DNA of 64,000 nucleotides from an uncultured Tenacibaculum sp. (lineage in GTDB: Bacteria > Bacteroidota > Bacteroidia > Flavobacteriales > Flavobacteriaceae): NCBI RefSeq assembly GCF_947499065.1, contig NZ_CANMMT010000003.1, positions 124,001 through 188,000 of the forward strand, in the 5' to 3' direction. Below, piece after piece: positions 1 through 9,098 of the stretch (position 1 is its first letter; each line of letters starts with the position of its first letter). The position numbers were made by a program, and so were the translations under genes. Under the pieces are notes generated by a model that did not search any database, was not told the DNA's origin, and saw only the letters and a list, made by a program, of their open reading frames with translations.

Positions 1-31
1 TAAAAGATAAAATAATATATTATTATTTCTT

Positions 32-72
32 AAGAGCTTGTTATGAAATTTCATAACAAGCTCTTTTTTTGA
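32..72 (+). terminator. Rho-independent terminator
   Basis: A perfect 17-bp inverted repeat (AAGAGCTTGTTATGAAA and its complement) runs directly into eight T. It would end a plus-strand gene lying left of the window. Confidence 0.85.
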
Positions 73-191
73 GATAAGGTTAAATCGTATAAAAATATAG
101 GGAAAACACTAAGAATTAAATAAGGGTAGGTTTATGTTGTTGTAAATCAAATATTTGTGTATATTTATACTCCTAGTTAATCAATTACAAA

Positions 192-389
192 ATGTCAAGA
201 GTTAATCAATTACAAAGGTATAGAGAGCATCTAGAAAATAGATACCGTAAATTGGTTGAGAGAGCTAATGATTACAAGTATGAGGATGAATGTAAAAGTG
301 ATCGCTCAGCTTTTAAGGCAATGAAAGTTTTAGAGAAACTTAATAGAATTAAATATTTAGATAAGGACCTCTCAAGTTCTGTTGTGTAA
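192..389 (+). CDS. Small conserved-looking hypothetical protein (65 aa)
   Basis: The protein has 65 residues, is highly charged and probably all helical, with a basic N-terminal half (RYREHLENRYRKLVERAND) and no signal peptide or membrane segment. I do not recognise a named family. Its last 18 bases overlap the 3' end of the convergent binding-protein gene, so both stop codons share sequence. Codon use resembles its neighbours. It is probably a cytosolic protein, but no function can be given. Confidence 0.6.
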   Translation: MSRVNQLQRYREHLENRYRKLVERANDYKYEDECKSDRSAFKAMKVLEKLNRIKYLDKDLSSSVV

Positions 390-1151
390 ATCTATAAAAT
401 AGTCAAAGGCTTTTAACAACCTGGTTCCATACCAAGAAAACATTTCACCATCAACAAAAACTATTTTTGCGTGGTTTGTATGTTCTCTTAATTCCTCCTT
501 GTGCTTATTTTTAAAAGGATAAGGTTCAGATGAGAGTAGAATAAACTCAGGATTTCCGTCAGAAATAATGTTTGCTAAATTTACTTCTGGATAACGACTT
601 TTAGAACTATATATATTATTAAATTTATTTAGTTCTAATAGGTGATTGATAAATGTAGTATTTCCAGCAACCATCCAAGGATTTCTCCAAATAAAATAGG
701 CGACCTTTTTTTCTTCCTTATTTTTAATAAATTGTATAAAGTTGTGTAGTTTAAGGTCTAATTCAGAGTTAATTTCCAAGGCTTTTTGTTCACAAGAGAA
801 AAAAGCACCATATTGAGTTATTAGTTTTTTAGAATCATCAAGGGTGTAGATTTCTGAAACATGAGTAGGAGCAATACGTTCACAAGCTTCAACAATCTCT
901 TTTGTGTTTTCTTCCTTGTTGCAAAGAATAATATCAGGATTTAAACTTTTTATTTTATCTAGTTTAATTGTTTTAGTACCGCCAACAATAGTTTTTTCTT
1001 TTCTTAAATGAGTTGGATGTACACAAAATTTAGTAACACCAACAATACTATTTTCCAATCCCAAGTCAAAAAGTAATTCTGTTTGACTTGGAACCAAAGA
1101 AATAATTCTTTTCGGTGGATTTTTAAATTTTAACTCTTTAATTAGATTCAT
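372..1151 (-). CDS. BtuF-like periplasmic-binding-fold protein (cobalamin/metal-chelate type)
   Basis: This 259-residue protein matches the helical-backbone metal receptor fold used for vitamin B12 and iron-chelate capture. The N-terminal strand RIISLVPSQTELLFDLG and the segment LNPDIILCNKEEN are typical, as is the second lobe beginning KVAYFIWRNPWMVAGN. No signal peptide is visible, so it may be cytosolic or anchored by other means, which is common in this Bacteroidota subgroup. No permease or ATPase lies beside it. It starts 3 bp after the LytTR regulator stop, so the two are probably co-transcribed. The ligand is not decided by the sequence. Confidence 0.8.
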   Translation of the reverse strand: MNLIKELKFKNPPKRIISLVPSQTELLFDLGLENSIVGVTKFCVHPTHLRKEKTIVGGTKTIKLDKIKSLNPDIILCNKEENTKEIVEACERIAPTHVSEIYTLDDSKKLITQYGAFFSCEQKALEINSELDLKLHNFIQFIKNKEEKKVAYFIWRNPWMVAGNTTFINHLLELNKFNNIYSSKSRYPEVNLANIISDGNPEFILLSSEPYPFKNKHKEELREHTNHAKIVFVDGEMFSWYGTRLLKAFDYFIDLHNRT

Positions 1152-1154
1152 AAA

Positions 1155-1913
1155 CTATTTTACACCCATTTCTTCCTGAAACTCTTTTTTGTAACCTTTA
1201 CTTACTCTAAGCAATTTTTTAATAGAAGATATTTTAACATCTATTTCTCCGTAATTAGAGGCTATAATTTCTTCTATGTAATCCTTATTTATTATTGTAG
1301 ATCTATGAATTCTGATAAACTTATTAGAGTTTAATCTTCTCATAATACTTAATAAAGATTCTCTTAATAAATGTTTTTTATCATCTGTAGTATAAATTTC
1401 AACATAATATCCTGAAGCAGAAATATATTTTATTGTAGATATGTCAATAAAGAAAATTTTATTGCCAGACTTAATATTTATTTTTCTATTCTCAATATTA
1501 GCAGTGTTTTTAACAATAGAAAGTATATCGTTTAAATTAGATTGTAAATTTAATAATTCTTCTTTTCTAAAGTGATTAACTATTTTATCTATTGTTTGTT
1601 GAAAACGGGTGTCTTTATATGGGCTTAATATGTGGTCAAAAACACAATAGTCAAAAGCTTTTTGAGCAAATTTATCATTATTGTTAATAAAGATAAATAG
1701 AGGCTTTTGCGCAAGAGTAATTTTTTCGATAATTTCAAAACCAGTAATATCTAAAAAAACAACATCCGGTTTCATTTTGTTGATATTATCAATAGCTTCT
1801 AAATTATTTGTAAAGCTACCATAGAGATCTATATGATTGTTTTGATTTAGTAAGAATTCAATTCTCTTTTTGTCATTTTTGTTATCGTTAACAATAACAC
1901 ATTTTATATTCAT
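1155..1913 (-). CDS. LytTR-family response regulator with degenerate receiver
   Basis: The start at 1913 is chosen because a receiver domain begins there (MNIKCVIVNDN); an in-frame extension to 1955 would add 14 residues without domain content. Residues 1-120 form a CheY-like receiver with the acceptor aspartate in VVFLDI. However, the acidic pair is N-D, the strand-4 Thr/Ser is Asn (IFINNN) and the invariant Lys is Ser (HILSPY). The C-terminal part, from about residue 150 to 250, is a LytTR DNA-binding domain (IFFIDISTIKYISASGYYVE, FIRIHRSTIINKDYI). No histidine kinase is adjacent. It probably regulates without classical phosphorylation. Confidence 0.9.
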   Translation of the reverse strand: MNIKCVIVNDNKNDKKRIEFLLNQNNHIDLYGSFTNNLEAIDNINKMKPDVVFLDITGFEIIEKITLAQKPLFIFINNNDKFAQKAFDYCVFDHILSPYKDTRFQQTIDKIVNHFRKEELLNLQSNLNDILSIVKNTANIENRKINIKSGNKIFFIDISTIKYISASGYYVEIYTTDDKKHLLRESLLSIMRRLNSNKFIRIHRSTIINKDYIEEIIASNYGEIDVKISSIKKLLRVSKGYKKEFQEEMGVK

Positions 1914-2145
1914 TTTATAGCATTTAGTAGGGAAAACTACAGGCAAAATTAGCAAACAAAATTATTCTAGACCTTAATTTTTGGTTTTATTTAACAATAA
2001 TTTAAGTATTAAAGTGTCTTTAGTATTTTTTAACTCAAAAAAAATAATTTTCACATCAAATTAAGGGGGCTTTGCATCAAATCGATGTTAAGAAGGAAAA
2101 GCAGTGTTTACATTTATCACCTAATAATTATTTAAATAGAAAAAA

Positions 2146-5100
2146 ATGAATTTACATTTGAGAAAAGTGATGTATTTACTGTTTTTTTTGGGTATTATCC
2201 TAAAAGTTAGTGCTCAGGAAAAGTTAATAGAAGGGTCAGTGTCTGATAGTTCAGGTCCACTACCAGGAGTAACTATTATGATTAAAGGAACAACTAAAGG
2301 AGTTGAGACTAATTTCGATGGACTTTTTTCTATTAAAGCTAAAACAGGAGATACTTTGGTTTTTAGTTTTGTAGGAATGATGACAGAAGAAAGAGTTATT
2401 GGAGAGGCTACAAATTACAACATAGTAATGAAGCAAGACGATAATATCTTAGAAGAAGTTGTTGTTGTTGGTTATGGTTCGTCATCTAAAAAAGATTTAA
2501 CAGGAGCTATTTCAACAATAGATGTAAGTGAGGTAGAAAGTGCTCCAGTAGCATCTATTAACCAAGCATTACAAGGAAAAACATCAGGTTTACAAATTGT
2601 AAGTACTGGAGGTAGAGCTGGTGATGCTACTCAATTAAGTATTAGAGGTAATGGTTCTTTAAGTGCTTCGAATACAGCTTTATATGTTATCGATGGTGTG
2701 CCTCAAGAATCTATGAATGGTATTTCTCCAGAAGATATTAAAAGCATTAGTGTATTAAAGGATGCTGCTTCAACGGCTATTTATGGGTCTAGAGCATCTA
2801 ATGGGGTAGTTTTAATTCAAACTAAAACTGGTAGCTATAACAAAGGTGTAACAATATCTTTTAATACATCTTATGGTTTTCAAAATTTAATAAAAAGACC
2901 AAATTTATTAAATGCAGCAGGATATAAACAAGTTTCTGACGCAGCAAGAATTAATTATGAAAATGATATTGCTTCTGGAGCTTTAGCGGGACCTAAAGAC
3001 CCAACTGTTTTAACACCGTTACCAAATAGTTCTTATGATACAGATTGGTTAGCATTAGTTTTAAGAAATGATGCAATAGTTCAAAGAAATCAGTTTAGTA
3101 TTTCAGGAGGTAGTGATAATACTAAAGTTTATTTTTCAGCATCATTATTTGATCAAGAAGGAATAATTAAACAAGATCAATATAAAATTGCACGTATTAA
3201 GTTAAATATGGAGCAAAAAATGAATAAGTACATAAAATATGGAATCAATTCATTTTTCGCATATTCTGAAGCTACTCCTATAGCTGATGATAATAATACA
3301 TACCAACCATATTCAAATGCTTTACGAGGAAGACCAGATGTAAGTCCTTATGATAGTAATGGGAAGATTGCAGTTCATAGTTTCGTTAACCCTTTATTTG
3401 CATTTGAAAGAAAAGTGTCAAGTGTATGGCAAAACTTAGGAGCATCTCTTTATTTTGATGTTAATCCAATTGAAAAATTGACGTGGCACTCTGCTTTTAG
3501 TGGAAACATTAGAAGTAATAGATATAATAGATTTGATGCACCAAATACAAGAAGAGGTTTAAATGGTGATGGAGTACCTACAGGATATGGACGTTATTCG
3601 ACACAAAATAATAGAGATTTTTTAGTTGAAAATACTATAACTTATTCTGATTTATTTGCAAATGATAAATTAAAAGCTACTTTATTAGCTGGTCATTCTT
3701 ATCAAAAGTGGACTTATGAAGATTCATTTGTAGCTGGAGAAAAATTTCCTTCTGATGATTTAAATTGGTTGGCTTCAGCAGGTGAAATTAACCAAGGAAG
3801 AAGTTATATTCAAGCTATGGCTTTAGAATCATATTTTACAAGATTGAATCTATCTTGGGATTCAAAGTACCATTTAATGGTTTCTACTAGATATGATGGG
3901 TCTTCTAAATTTACAAAAGAAAACCGTTGGGGTAGCTTTCCAGCAGCATCATTAGGTTGGACGATTTCTAATGAAGAGTTTTTTAATGTAAAAGCTATCG
4001 ATGATTTAAAATTTAGAGCTTCATATGGTTTTACAGGAAATCAAGCAGGAATATCGTATGCGTCTGGTCAAAATTTAATAGGTTCAGGTGAGAATTATGA
4101 CTTGTCACCAGGTTTAGCTGCTACAAATATTTTTAATAAGGATTTAAAATGGGAAAAAGGTAGAGATTATAACTTTGGTTTAGATTTAGGGTTACTTAAT
4201 AGAATAGATTTAAGTTTAAACTATTATAAGAGAGAAACTGAAGACCTTTTAAGTAGAGTTAATGTACCTCAAGAAACTGGTTTTAGAACTAAATTAGCAA
4301 ATGTTGGAAATATTACAAATGAAGGTTTTGAAGTAAGTGTAAATGCAAATTTAATTCAGACTGATGATTTTCAGTGGAATTTTGGAGGTAATTTTACATA
4401 TAATAAAAACTTAGTAAATAAAGTAGGTGCAGAAAGTGGACAGTATACTATAGGTTTTGCTTCAATAGTAAAAGAAGGAGCTAGTGTAGGATCTTTCTAT
4501 TTATTAGAAGCTAACGGTATAGCTAGTCAAGAATTTACTTATAAGAAAGCTGATGGTACTGATGGACAAAAAGTAGCAGCAGGAGATATGTTATATGTAG
4601 ATCAAAATAATGATGGTGTTATTAATGACGATGATAGAAAGGTTTTTGAAGGTGGTATTGCTCCAATGTTTGGAGGTTTTAATACAACTATGAAATATAA
4701 GGCGTTTGATTTATCAATTAGTGGTCAATATTCTATAGGAAACAAAATATACGCTTCATATAAGGAAAGATTATTAAATGGAGGTTCAGTAGGTGCTCCT
4801 TCTTACTCTAATAATATGTTAGCAGAAATGTTAGATTATTGGACTCCTAATAATTTAAATGCAGCGAATCCAAGACCGCATTTAGCTAGTTCAATTTCAT
4901 CATGGAATACTCTAAGATCTAGTAGATTCTTAGAAGATGCAGACTTTTTAAGAATTTCTGATATTACTTTAGGTTATAATTTTGATTTCCTTAAAGATAA
5001 AGAAAGTCTAAAGTTTATTAATTCATTAAGAATTTATGCTCAATTAAGAAACCCATTTACATTTACTAAATATTCAGGTGCAGATCCAGAAACTAATTAT

Positions 5101-5223
5101 GTAGATCAAACTGCAGTAAACAACCAAAACACAAGTGATGGAAGTAAAATTCAGGCAGGTGTTGATTTAGGAGGTATTCCAAATGTTAAATCATTTTTGA
5201 TAGGGTTAAATGTTAAATTTTAA
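2146..5223 (+). CDS. SusC/RagA-type TonB-linked outer-membrane transporter
   Basis: The 1025-residue protein has a signal peptide ending near VSAQ. A carboxypeptidase-like regulatory domain follows at about residues 25-105 (EGSVSDSSGPLPGVTIMIKG). Next come a TonB-box region (LEEVVVVGYG), a plug (NQALQGKTSGLQI, LYVIDGVPQ, VLKDAASTAIYGSRASNG) and a 22-strand barrel ending in VKF. Length and order are normal for SusC. It imports an oligomeric nutrient across the outer membrane with the SusD partner encoded 10 bp downstream. No glycanase, peptidase or sulfatase is nearby, so the substrate cannot be inferred. Confidence 0.97.
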   Translation: MNLHLRKVMYLLFFLGIILKVSAQEKLIEGSVSDSSGPLPGVTIMIKGTTKGVETNFDGLFSIKAKTGDTLVFSFVGMMTEERVIGEATNYNIVMKQDDNILEEVVVVGYGSSSKKDLTGAISTIDVSEVESAPVASINQALQGKTSGLQIVSTGGRAGDATQLSIRGNGSLSASNTALYVIDGVPQESMNGISPEDIKSISVLKDAASTAIYGSRASNGVVLIQTKTGSYNKGVTISFNTSYGFQNLIKRPNLLNAAGYKQVSDAARINYENDIASGALAGPKDPTVLTPLPNSSYDTDWLALVLRNDAIVQRNQFSISGGSDNTKVYFSASLFDQEGIIKQDQYKIARIKLNMEQKMNKYIKYGINSFFAYSEATPIADDNNTYQPYSNALRGRPDVSPYDSNGKIAVHSFVNPLFAFERKVSSVWQNLGASLYFDVNPIEKLTWHSAFSGNIRSNRYNRFDAPNTRRGLNGDGVPTGYGRYSTQNNRDFLVENTITYSDLFANDKLKATLLAGHSYQKWTYEDSFVAGEKFPSDDLNWLASAGEINQGRSYIQAMALESYFTRLNLSWDSKYHLMVSTRYDGSSKFTKENRWGSFPAASLGWTISNEEFFNVKAIDDLKFRASYGFTGNQAGISYASGQNLIGSGENYDLSPGLAATNIFNKDLKWEKGRDYNFGLDLGLLNRIDLSLNYYKRETEDLLSRVNVPQETGFRTKLANVGNITNEGFEVSVNANLIQTDDFQWNFGGNFTYNKNLVNKVGAESGQYTIGFASIVKEGASVGSFYLLEANGIASQEFTYKKADGTDGQKVAAGDMLYVDQNNDGVINDDDRKVFEGGIAPMFGGFNTTMKYKAFDLSISGQYSIGNKIYASYKERLLNGGSVGAPSYSNNMLAEMLDYWTPNNLNAANPRPHLASSISSWNTLRSSRFLEDADFLRISDITLGYNFDFLKDKESLKFINSLRIYAQLRNPFTFTKYSGADPETNYVDQTAVNNQNTSDGSKIQAGVDLGGIPNVKSFLIGLNVKF

Positions 5224-5233
5224 ATTTTAAATT

Positions 5234-6430
5234 ATGTTTAAAAGATTATTAAAGATTACTTTTATTTGTGTTTTTACAATTTTTACTACTTCATGTAGTG
5301 ATGAATTGGATATTCCATCAGAAGTATCATTATCTGCAAATTCTAATTTAGCAGAAGGAGATGTAGATAAATTAGTTACCGGATTATTTAGTAAGTTAAG
5401 ACATCCGAACAGATACGGTTATTTTGCTATTATGAATACTGAAATAATGGGAGATAACTATAAGCCAGTTAAATTTCAATGGTCTCAAGTTCAGAATTTT
5501 TATGAAAATAAAGTGCCTGCTGGAGATATTTTATTGAGTTATTTTTATGCAGATTATTATGCAAGTATAGATAGAGCTAATACAATAATTAAAGTTCCAA
5601 CTGCTACAAAAAGCCAAATTTCATCAGCAAAATATGGTAGAGCATTGAGTTATTTAAGATTGTATGATATGTTTGAAAGATTACCTTTAGTAGATGAAAA
5701 TTATAATGGGAAACCATTAGCGCCTTCTTCTAAAGCAGATGTATTAAACTTTATTATTGAAGATTTAAAATACGCAAAATTAAACGCTATTTCTTTTAAT
5801 AGTATTAATTTATTACCAAGTCAAAAAGCTGTGACTAAAGAAGCTGCATCAGCTTTATTAGCTAGAGTTTATAGAATACAAGGAAACATTAACGCTGCAA
5901 CAGTTGAAGCAGAAGAATTAATAAATTCTGGTATTTTTAAGTTAGCAGCAAATCCTTTGGAAAGAGATCCTGAAGTAATTTTTATGTTCAAAGGAACAAA
6001 GGCTGAAAATGTTGGGTCTTGGGGATGGATTATGAGTCCTGAAGCTAAATCTTGGAATTGTTTTGCAGCAGCAGATGATTTAACAGATTTAGTAAAAGGT
6101 AATGATACTCGTAAAATCTTATTTGACTTTGCAGGAAAGGTAGCTAATGCAGGTTATATTTATTCTAAAAAATATAAAACTGAAAGTAATTCAGATTTAT
6201 TAGTGTCTAGAATTGCTGAAATGTATTTAATATCAGCTGAAGGAGGAAATGCTAATAGATTAACAGAATTACAAGCAGCAAGAAAATCATCGTTAACTTT
6301 ATCAGAAGAAAGACGTTTAGAAATGTCTTTTGAATGGACAAGATGGGAAGATTTAAAATTAGAAGGAAAAGTTAATTATATATTACCTTATCCAACTAGA
6401 GCTGTAGATTCTAATCCATTATTAAAATAG
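5234..6430 (+). CDS. SusD/RagB-like nutrient-binding lipoprotein
   Basis: A lipoprotein signal ends at the lipobox TTSC (Cys21). The body has the SusD tetratricopeptide-like pattern: a RANTIIK segment, YGRALSYLRLYDMFERLPLV, QKAVTKEAASALLARVYR and the C-terminal RRLEMSFEWTRWEDLK. At 398 residues it is shorter than most SusD proteins, which usually have about 450-600, so it probably has a reduced substrate-binding face. It is translated directly after the SusC gene and should cap that barrel at the cell surface. A strong terminator follows. Confidence 0.93.
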   Translation: MFKRLLKITFICVFTIFTTSCSDELDIPSEVSLSANSNLAEGDVDKLVTGLFSKLRHPNRYGYFAIMNTEIMGDNYKPVKFQWSQVQNFYENKVPAGDILLSYFYADYYASIDRANTIIKVPTATKSQISSAKYGRALSYLRLYDMFERLPLVDENYNGKPLAPSSKADVLNFIIEDLKYAKLNAISFNSINLLPSQKAVTKEAASALLARVYRIQGNINAATVEAEELINSGIFKLAANPLERDPEVIFMFKGTKAENVGSWGWIMSPEAKSWNCFAAADDLTDLVKGNDTRKILFDFAGKVANAGYIYSKKYKTESNSDLLVSRIAEMYLISAEGGNANRLTELQAARKSSLTLSEERRLEMSFEWTRWEDLKLEGKVNYILPYPTRAVDSNPLLK

Positions 6431-6460
6431 GCTTAATTTTTACAAATTAGTCCCCTTGAA

Positions 6461-6492
6461 AAAAAAGCTGAGAATTAATTCTCAGCTTTTGT
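6461..6492 (+). terminator. Terminator of the SusC/SusD operon
   Basis: Inverted repeat AAAAGCTGAGAATT/AATTCTCAGCTTTT followed by a short T-rich tract, 30 bp after the SusD stop. Confidence 0.85.
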
Positions 6493-6523
6493 TGTTTTAA
6501 AATAGGTTTTTAGATCAAAAAAA

Positions 6524-6660
6524 GAGGGGTTCAAATCAAATTTATAATTATAACTAATGTAGGTATATATATTTGCTGAACCTTATACCAACTTTATTCT
6601 CATTGGTGTAATTATTTGAATTAAAGACAAGCCGAGGAGTCATTAACCTTGGCTTTTTTA
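6524..6660 (+). ncRNA. Candidate structured small RNA (undescribed)
   Basis: No gene is visible between the SusD terminator and pyrF, but three hairpins follow each other. GGTTCA (6528-6533) pairs with TGAACC (6577-6582), extended by an AAATTTATA/TATATATTT stem. TATACCAA (6584-6591) pairs with TTGGTGTA (6603-6610). A terminator closes the run at 6629-6659. This order fits a short independent RNA. I could not place a convincing promoter, and read-through leader or trailer RNA is an alternative. Confidence 0.35.
6629..6659 (+). terminator. Terminator-like hairpin with T run
   Basis: AAGCCGAGG pairs with CCTTGGCTT (one G-U) and is followed by six T. It points along the plus strand into the 3' end of pyrF, so it ends the candidate RNA before it and not pyrF. 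Confidence 0.7.
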
Positions 6661-7470
6661 TTTTAAAATACTCTGCATCTGAGTTTGTAATTCTTCGGCT
6701 TTTTTAGCAGCAGCTTCAGCAAAATCTTTTTCATTAGAAGCATAAATAATACCACGTGAAGAATTAATAAGTAATCCAACTGTATCATTCATGCCATATT
6801 TACAAACATCTTGTAAATTTCCTCCTTGTGCTCCAACACCAGGAACTAATAAAAATGAATTAGGAATAATAGTTCTGATGTCTGCTAAAAACTCTGCTTT
6901 AGTAGCGCCAACAACATACATTAAGTTTTCAGCATTATTCCAAGATTTAGAAGTTTCTAAAACTTGTTTATATAATTCAATACCATCAACGTTTTTAGTT
7001 TGAAAGTCGAAAGCTCCCTGATTAGAAGTTAAAGCTAGCATTATAGTGTGTTTATCTTCAAAAGCTAAAAAAGGCTCAACAGAGTCTTTTCCCATATAAG
7101 GTGCTACTGTAACGCTATCAAAAGCTAAATCGTTAAAAAAAGCTTTCGCATACATGGTAGAAGTATTTCCAATATCACCACGTTTAGCATCGGCAATGGT
7201 AAAAATTTCAGGATGCTTATTGTTAATGTATTGTATGGTTTTTTCTAAAGCTTTCCAGCCTTTAATACCATAAGCTTCGTAAAAAGCAGTATTGGGTTTG
7301 TAAGCCACACATAAATGATGTGTTGCATCAATAATTGCTTTGTTGAAGGCAAAAATAGGATCTTCTTCTTTTAATAAATGAGTTGGAATTTTATCTAAAT
7401 CTACATCTAATCCAATGCATAAAAACGAGTTTTTTCGTTTGATTTCAGATACAAGTTGTTGTGTTGTCAT
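6658..7470 (-). CDS. pyrF: Orotidine 5'-phosphate decarboxylase (type 2)
   Basis: This enzyme converts OMP to UMP, the last step of pyrimidine synthesis, in the cytosol. The catalytic segment reads [13 protein letters not shown], holding the D-x-K-x-x-D array. The N-terminal [14 protein letters not shown] and C-terminal VPGVGAQGG are typical of the about 270-residue type 2 enzymes. I place the start at 7470 ([14 protein letters not shown]), giving 270 residues; an in-frame ATG at 7512 would add a non-conserved extension close to the divergent promoter. It stands alone, divergent from the ABC permease. Confidence 0.95.
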   Translation of the reverse strand: MTTQQLVSEIKRKNSFLCIGLDVDLDKIPTHLLKEEDPIFAFNKAIIDATHHLCVAYKPNTAFYEAYGIKGWKALEKTIQYINNKHPEIFTIADAKRGDIGNTSTMYAKAFFNDLAFDSVTVAPYMGKDSVEPFLAFEDKHTIMLALTSNQGAFDFQTKNVDGIELYKQVLETSKSWNNAENLMYVVGATKAEFLADIRTIIPNSFLLVPGVGAQGGNLQDVCKYGMNDTVGLLINSSRGIIYASNEKDFAEAAAKKAEELQTQMQSILK

Positions 7471-7519
7471 GAGTTGTTGTAAAAGTTGTACAAAAGTACA
7501 CTTTTTTGCCACTTTCTGT

Positions 7520-7527
7520 TATCTTTG
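7520..7527 (+). promoter_or_regulatory. -7 element TATCTTTG directly upstream of the permease gene
   Basis: TATCTTTG fits the Bacteroidota -7 consensus TAnnTTTG. Its final G lies 7 bp before the ATG at 7534, so transcription should start at or next to the start codon (leaderless). No clear -33 TTG lies 19-23 bp upstream. Confidence 0.5.
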
Positions 7528-7533
7528 TTATAG

Positions 7534-8610
7534 ATGTTTCAATATATTACAAACAAAATACTTTACGGCTTTTTAACGCTCTTTGGGGTGGTTACAGTAA
7601 TATTTTTACTGTTTAATATTTTACCTGGAGACCCAGCTCGTATGATGTTAGATCAAAGAGAGGATACAGAACAATTAAATAATATTAGAAAAAAATATGG
7701 TTTTGATAAGCCAGTATTTACACAGTACCTCTATTATTTAAATGATGTTTCTCCACTTTCAATTCACAGTAATAATAAAGAAGATTATACTTATTTAGCA
7801 GAAAAAAAGTATAATGCTCAAAAACTGTTTTCTTTTGGAGAATCAACAATAGTTTTAAAATATCCATATTTAAGAGAATCATTTCAGAAAAACGAAAAGG
7901 AAGTATCTGAGATTATAGCAGAAACTTTGCCTAATACAGCGATATTAGCAGTGTCGGCAATTGTAATAGCTTTGGTGTTAGGTATATTTTTAGGAATTAT
8001 TTCAGCACTTTATAAAGATTCTATTTTCGATAGAGTTATAGCTGTGATAAGCACTTTTGGAATGAGCGTACCTTCATTTTTTTCAGCAATTTTATTTGCT
8101 TGGTTTTTTGGATTTGTATTACATAAATACACTAATTTAGAAATGACTGGAAGTTTGTATGAAGTAGATGATTTTGGAGAAGGAAGTTATATTCAATTAA
8201 AAAATTTAATATTACCAGCAATAGTTTTAGGAATACGTCCGTTAGCAGTAGTAATACAGTTAATGAGAAATTCATTACTAGAAACATTAAGTCAAGATTA
8301 TATACGAACAGCAAAAGCAAAAGGGTTAACTATGGTTCAAGTCGTAAAAAAGCATGCCTTGAAAAATTCTTTGAATCCTGTAATAACAGCAATTTCAGGT
8401 TGGTTTGCTTCGATGTTAGCAGGAGCGGTTTTTGTAGAGTATATTTTTAACTGGAATGGATTAGGAAAAGAGATTGTAAATTCATTAAATACACTTGATT
8501 TACCAGTAATAATGGGAGCAGTACTCGTAGTAGCAACTTTATTTATAGTCATCAATATTTTGGTAGACGTTCTTTATAGCTGGTTAGACCCGAGGATTAG
8601 ATTAAATTAA
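7534..8610 (+). CDS. ABC transporter permease, DppB/OppB type
   Basis: The 358-residue inner-membrane protein has the N-terminal helix and LFNILPGDPARMML segment of peptide/nickel ABC permeases. Four to five more helices follow from about residue 135 (AILAVSAIVIALVLG). The cytoplasmic ATPase-contact loop is YIRTAKAKGLTMVQV, and the tail VLYSWLDPRIRL is typical. Between helix 1 and helix 2 there is an enlarged hydrophilic loop (about residues 35-130), as seen in other Flavobacteriia members. The partner permease, ATPase and binding protein are not in this window. Two thioredoxin-fold lipoprotein genes follow at 2 bp and 3 bp gaps. Confidence 0.9.
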   Translation: MFQYITNKILYGFLTLFGVVTVIFLLFNILPGDPARMMLDQREDTEQLNNIRKKYGFDKPVFTQYLYYLNDVSPLSIHSNNKEDYTYLAEKKYNAQKLFSFGESTIVLKYPYLRESFQKNEKEVSEIIAETLPNTAILAVSAIVIALVLGIFLGIISALYKDSIFDRVIAVISTFGMSVPSFFSAILFAWFFGFVLHKYTNLEMTGSLYEVDDFGEGSYIQLKNLILPAIVLGIRPLAVVIQLMRNSLLETLSQDYIRTAKAKGLTMVQVVKKHALKNSLNPVITAISGWFASMLAGAVFVEYIFNWNGLGKEIVNSLNTLDLPVIMGAVLVVATLFIVINILVDVLYSWLDPRIRLN

Positions 8611-8612
8611 AT

Positions 8613-9095
8613 ATGAGACTTTTTTTATTAATAATAGGTTTTTCAATTTTAGGAAGTTGTGCAGTTTTTCAGCCCAAAGAGTTTAATATGGAAGCTTTAG
8701 AAGAAAAATTAGTTACAGTAAATAGAGATAGTATAACTTTAAAAGAAATTATAAAAAAAAATACATCAGAAAAACAGTTTGTACAGGTGTTTGCTACTTA
8801 TTGCCCGATTAGTCAAGATAGTTTTGAAGATGTTATAGCTTTTCAAAAAGAAAACCCATCAATTAATTATATTTTTTTGTCAGTAGACCATTCTTATCAC
8901 GACTGGAAAAGAGGACTTGAGAATATAAAGGCAAAAGGAGAACATTATTATATACCTAAAAAAGGAAAAGGAAAATTAGGACAGTTTTTAAAACTTAAAA
9001 CAATACCTAGATTTATGGTGTTGGATAATGAAGGTAGTATTATACTTTATAAAACATCAAGTCTATCAGAAAGACTTAAAAGTAAAATTAAATAG
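8613..9095 (+). CDS. Thioredoxin-fold lipoprotein lacking the second redox cysteine
   Basis: The lipobox is LGSC (Cys16). The rest is a TlpA/AhpC-like thioredoxin fold (QFVQVFATYCPISQDSF, then a cis-Pro motif KTIPRFMVLDNEG). The active site reads C-P-I-S where redox members have CxxC, so a disulfide exchange cycle is unlikely. The next gene is a clear paralogue that keeps both cysteines, so this is a tandem duplication with divergence. It probably sits in the periplasm or outer membrane; its role may be binding or single-cysteine chemistry. Confidence 0.8.
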   Translation: MRLFLLIIGFSILGSCAVFQPKEFNMEALEEKLVTVNRDSITLKEIIKKNTSEKQFVQVFATYCPISQDSFEDVIAFQKENPSINYIFLSVDHSYHDWKRGLENIKAKGEHYYIPKKGKGKLGQFLKLKTIPRFMVLDNEGSIILYKTSSLSERLKSKIK

Positions 9096-9098
9096 TAT

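Noticed and set aside
6528..6537. GGTTCAAATC, resembling a tRNA T-loop
   Set aside because: No acceptor, anticodon or D arm can be folded around it; it belongs to another hairpin.
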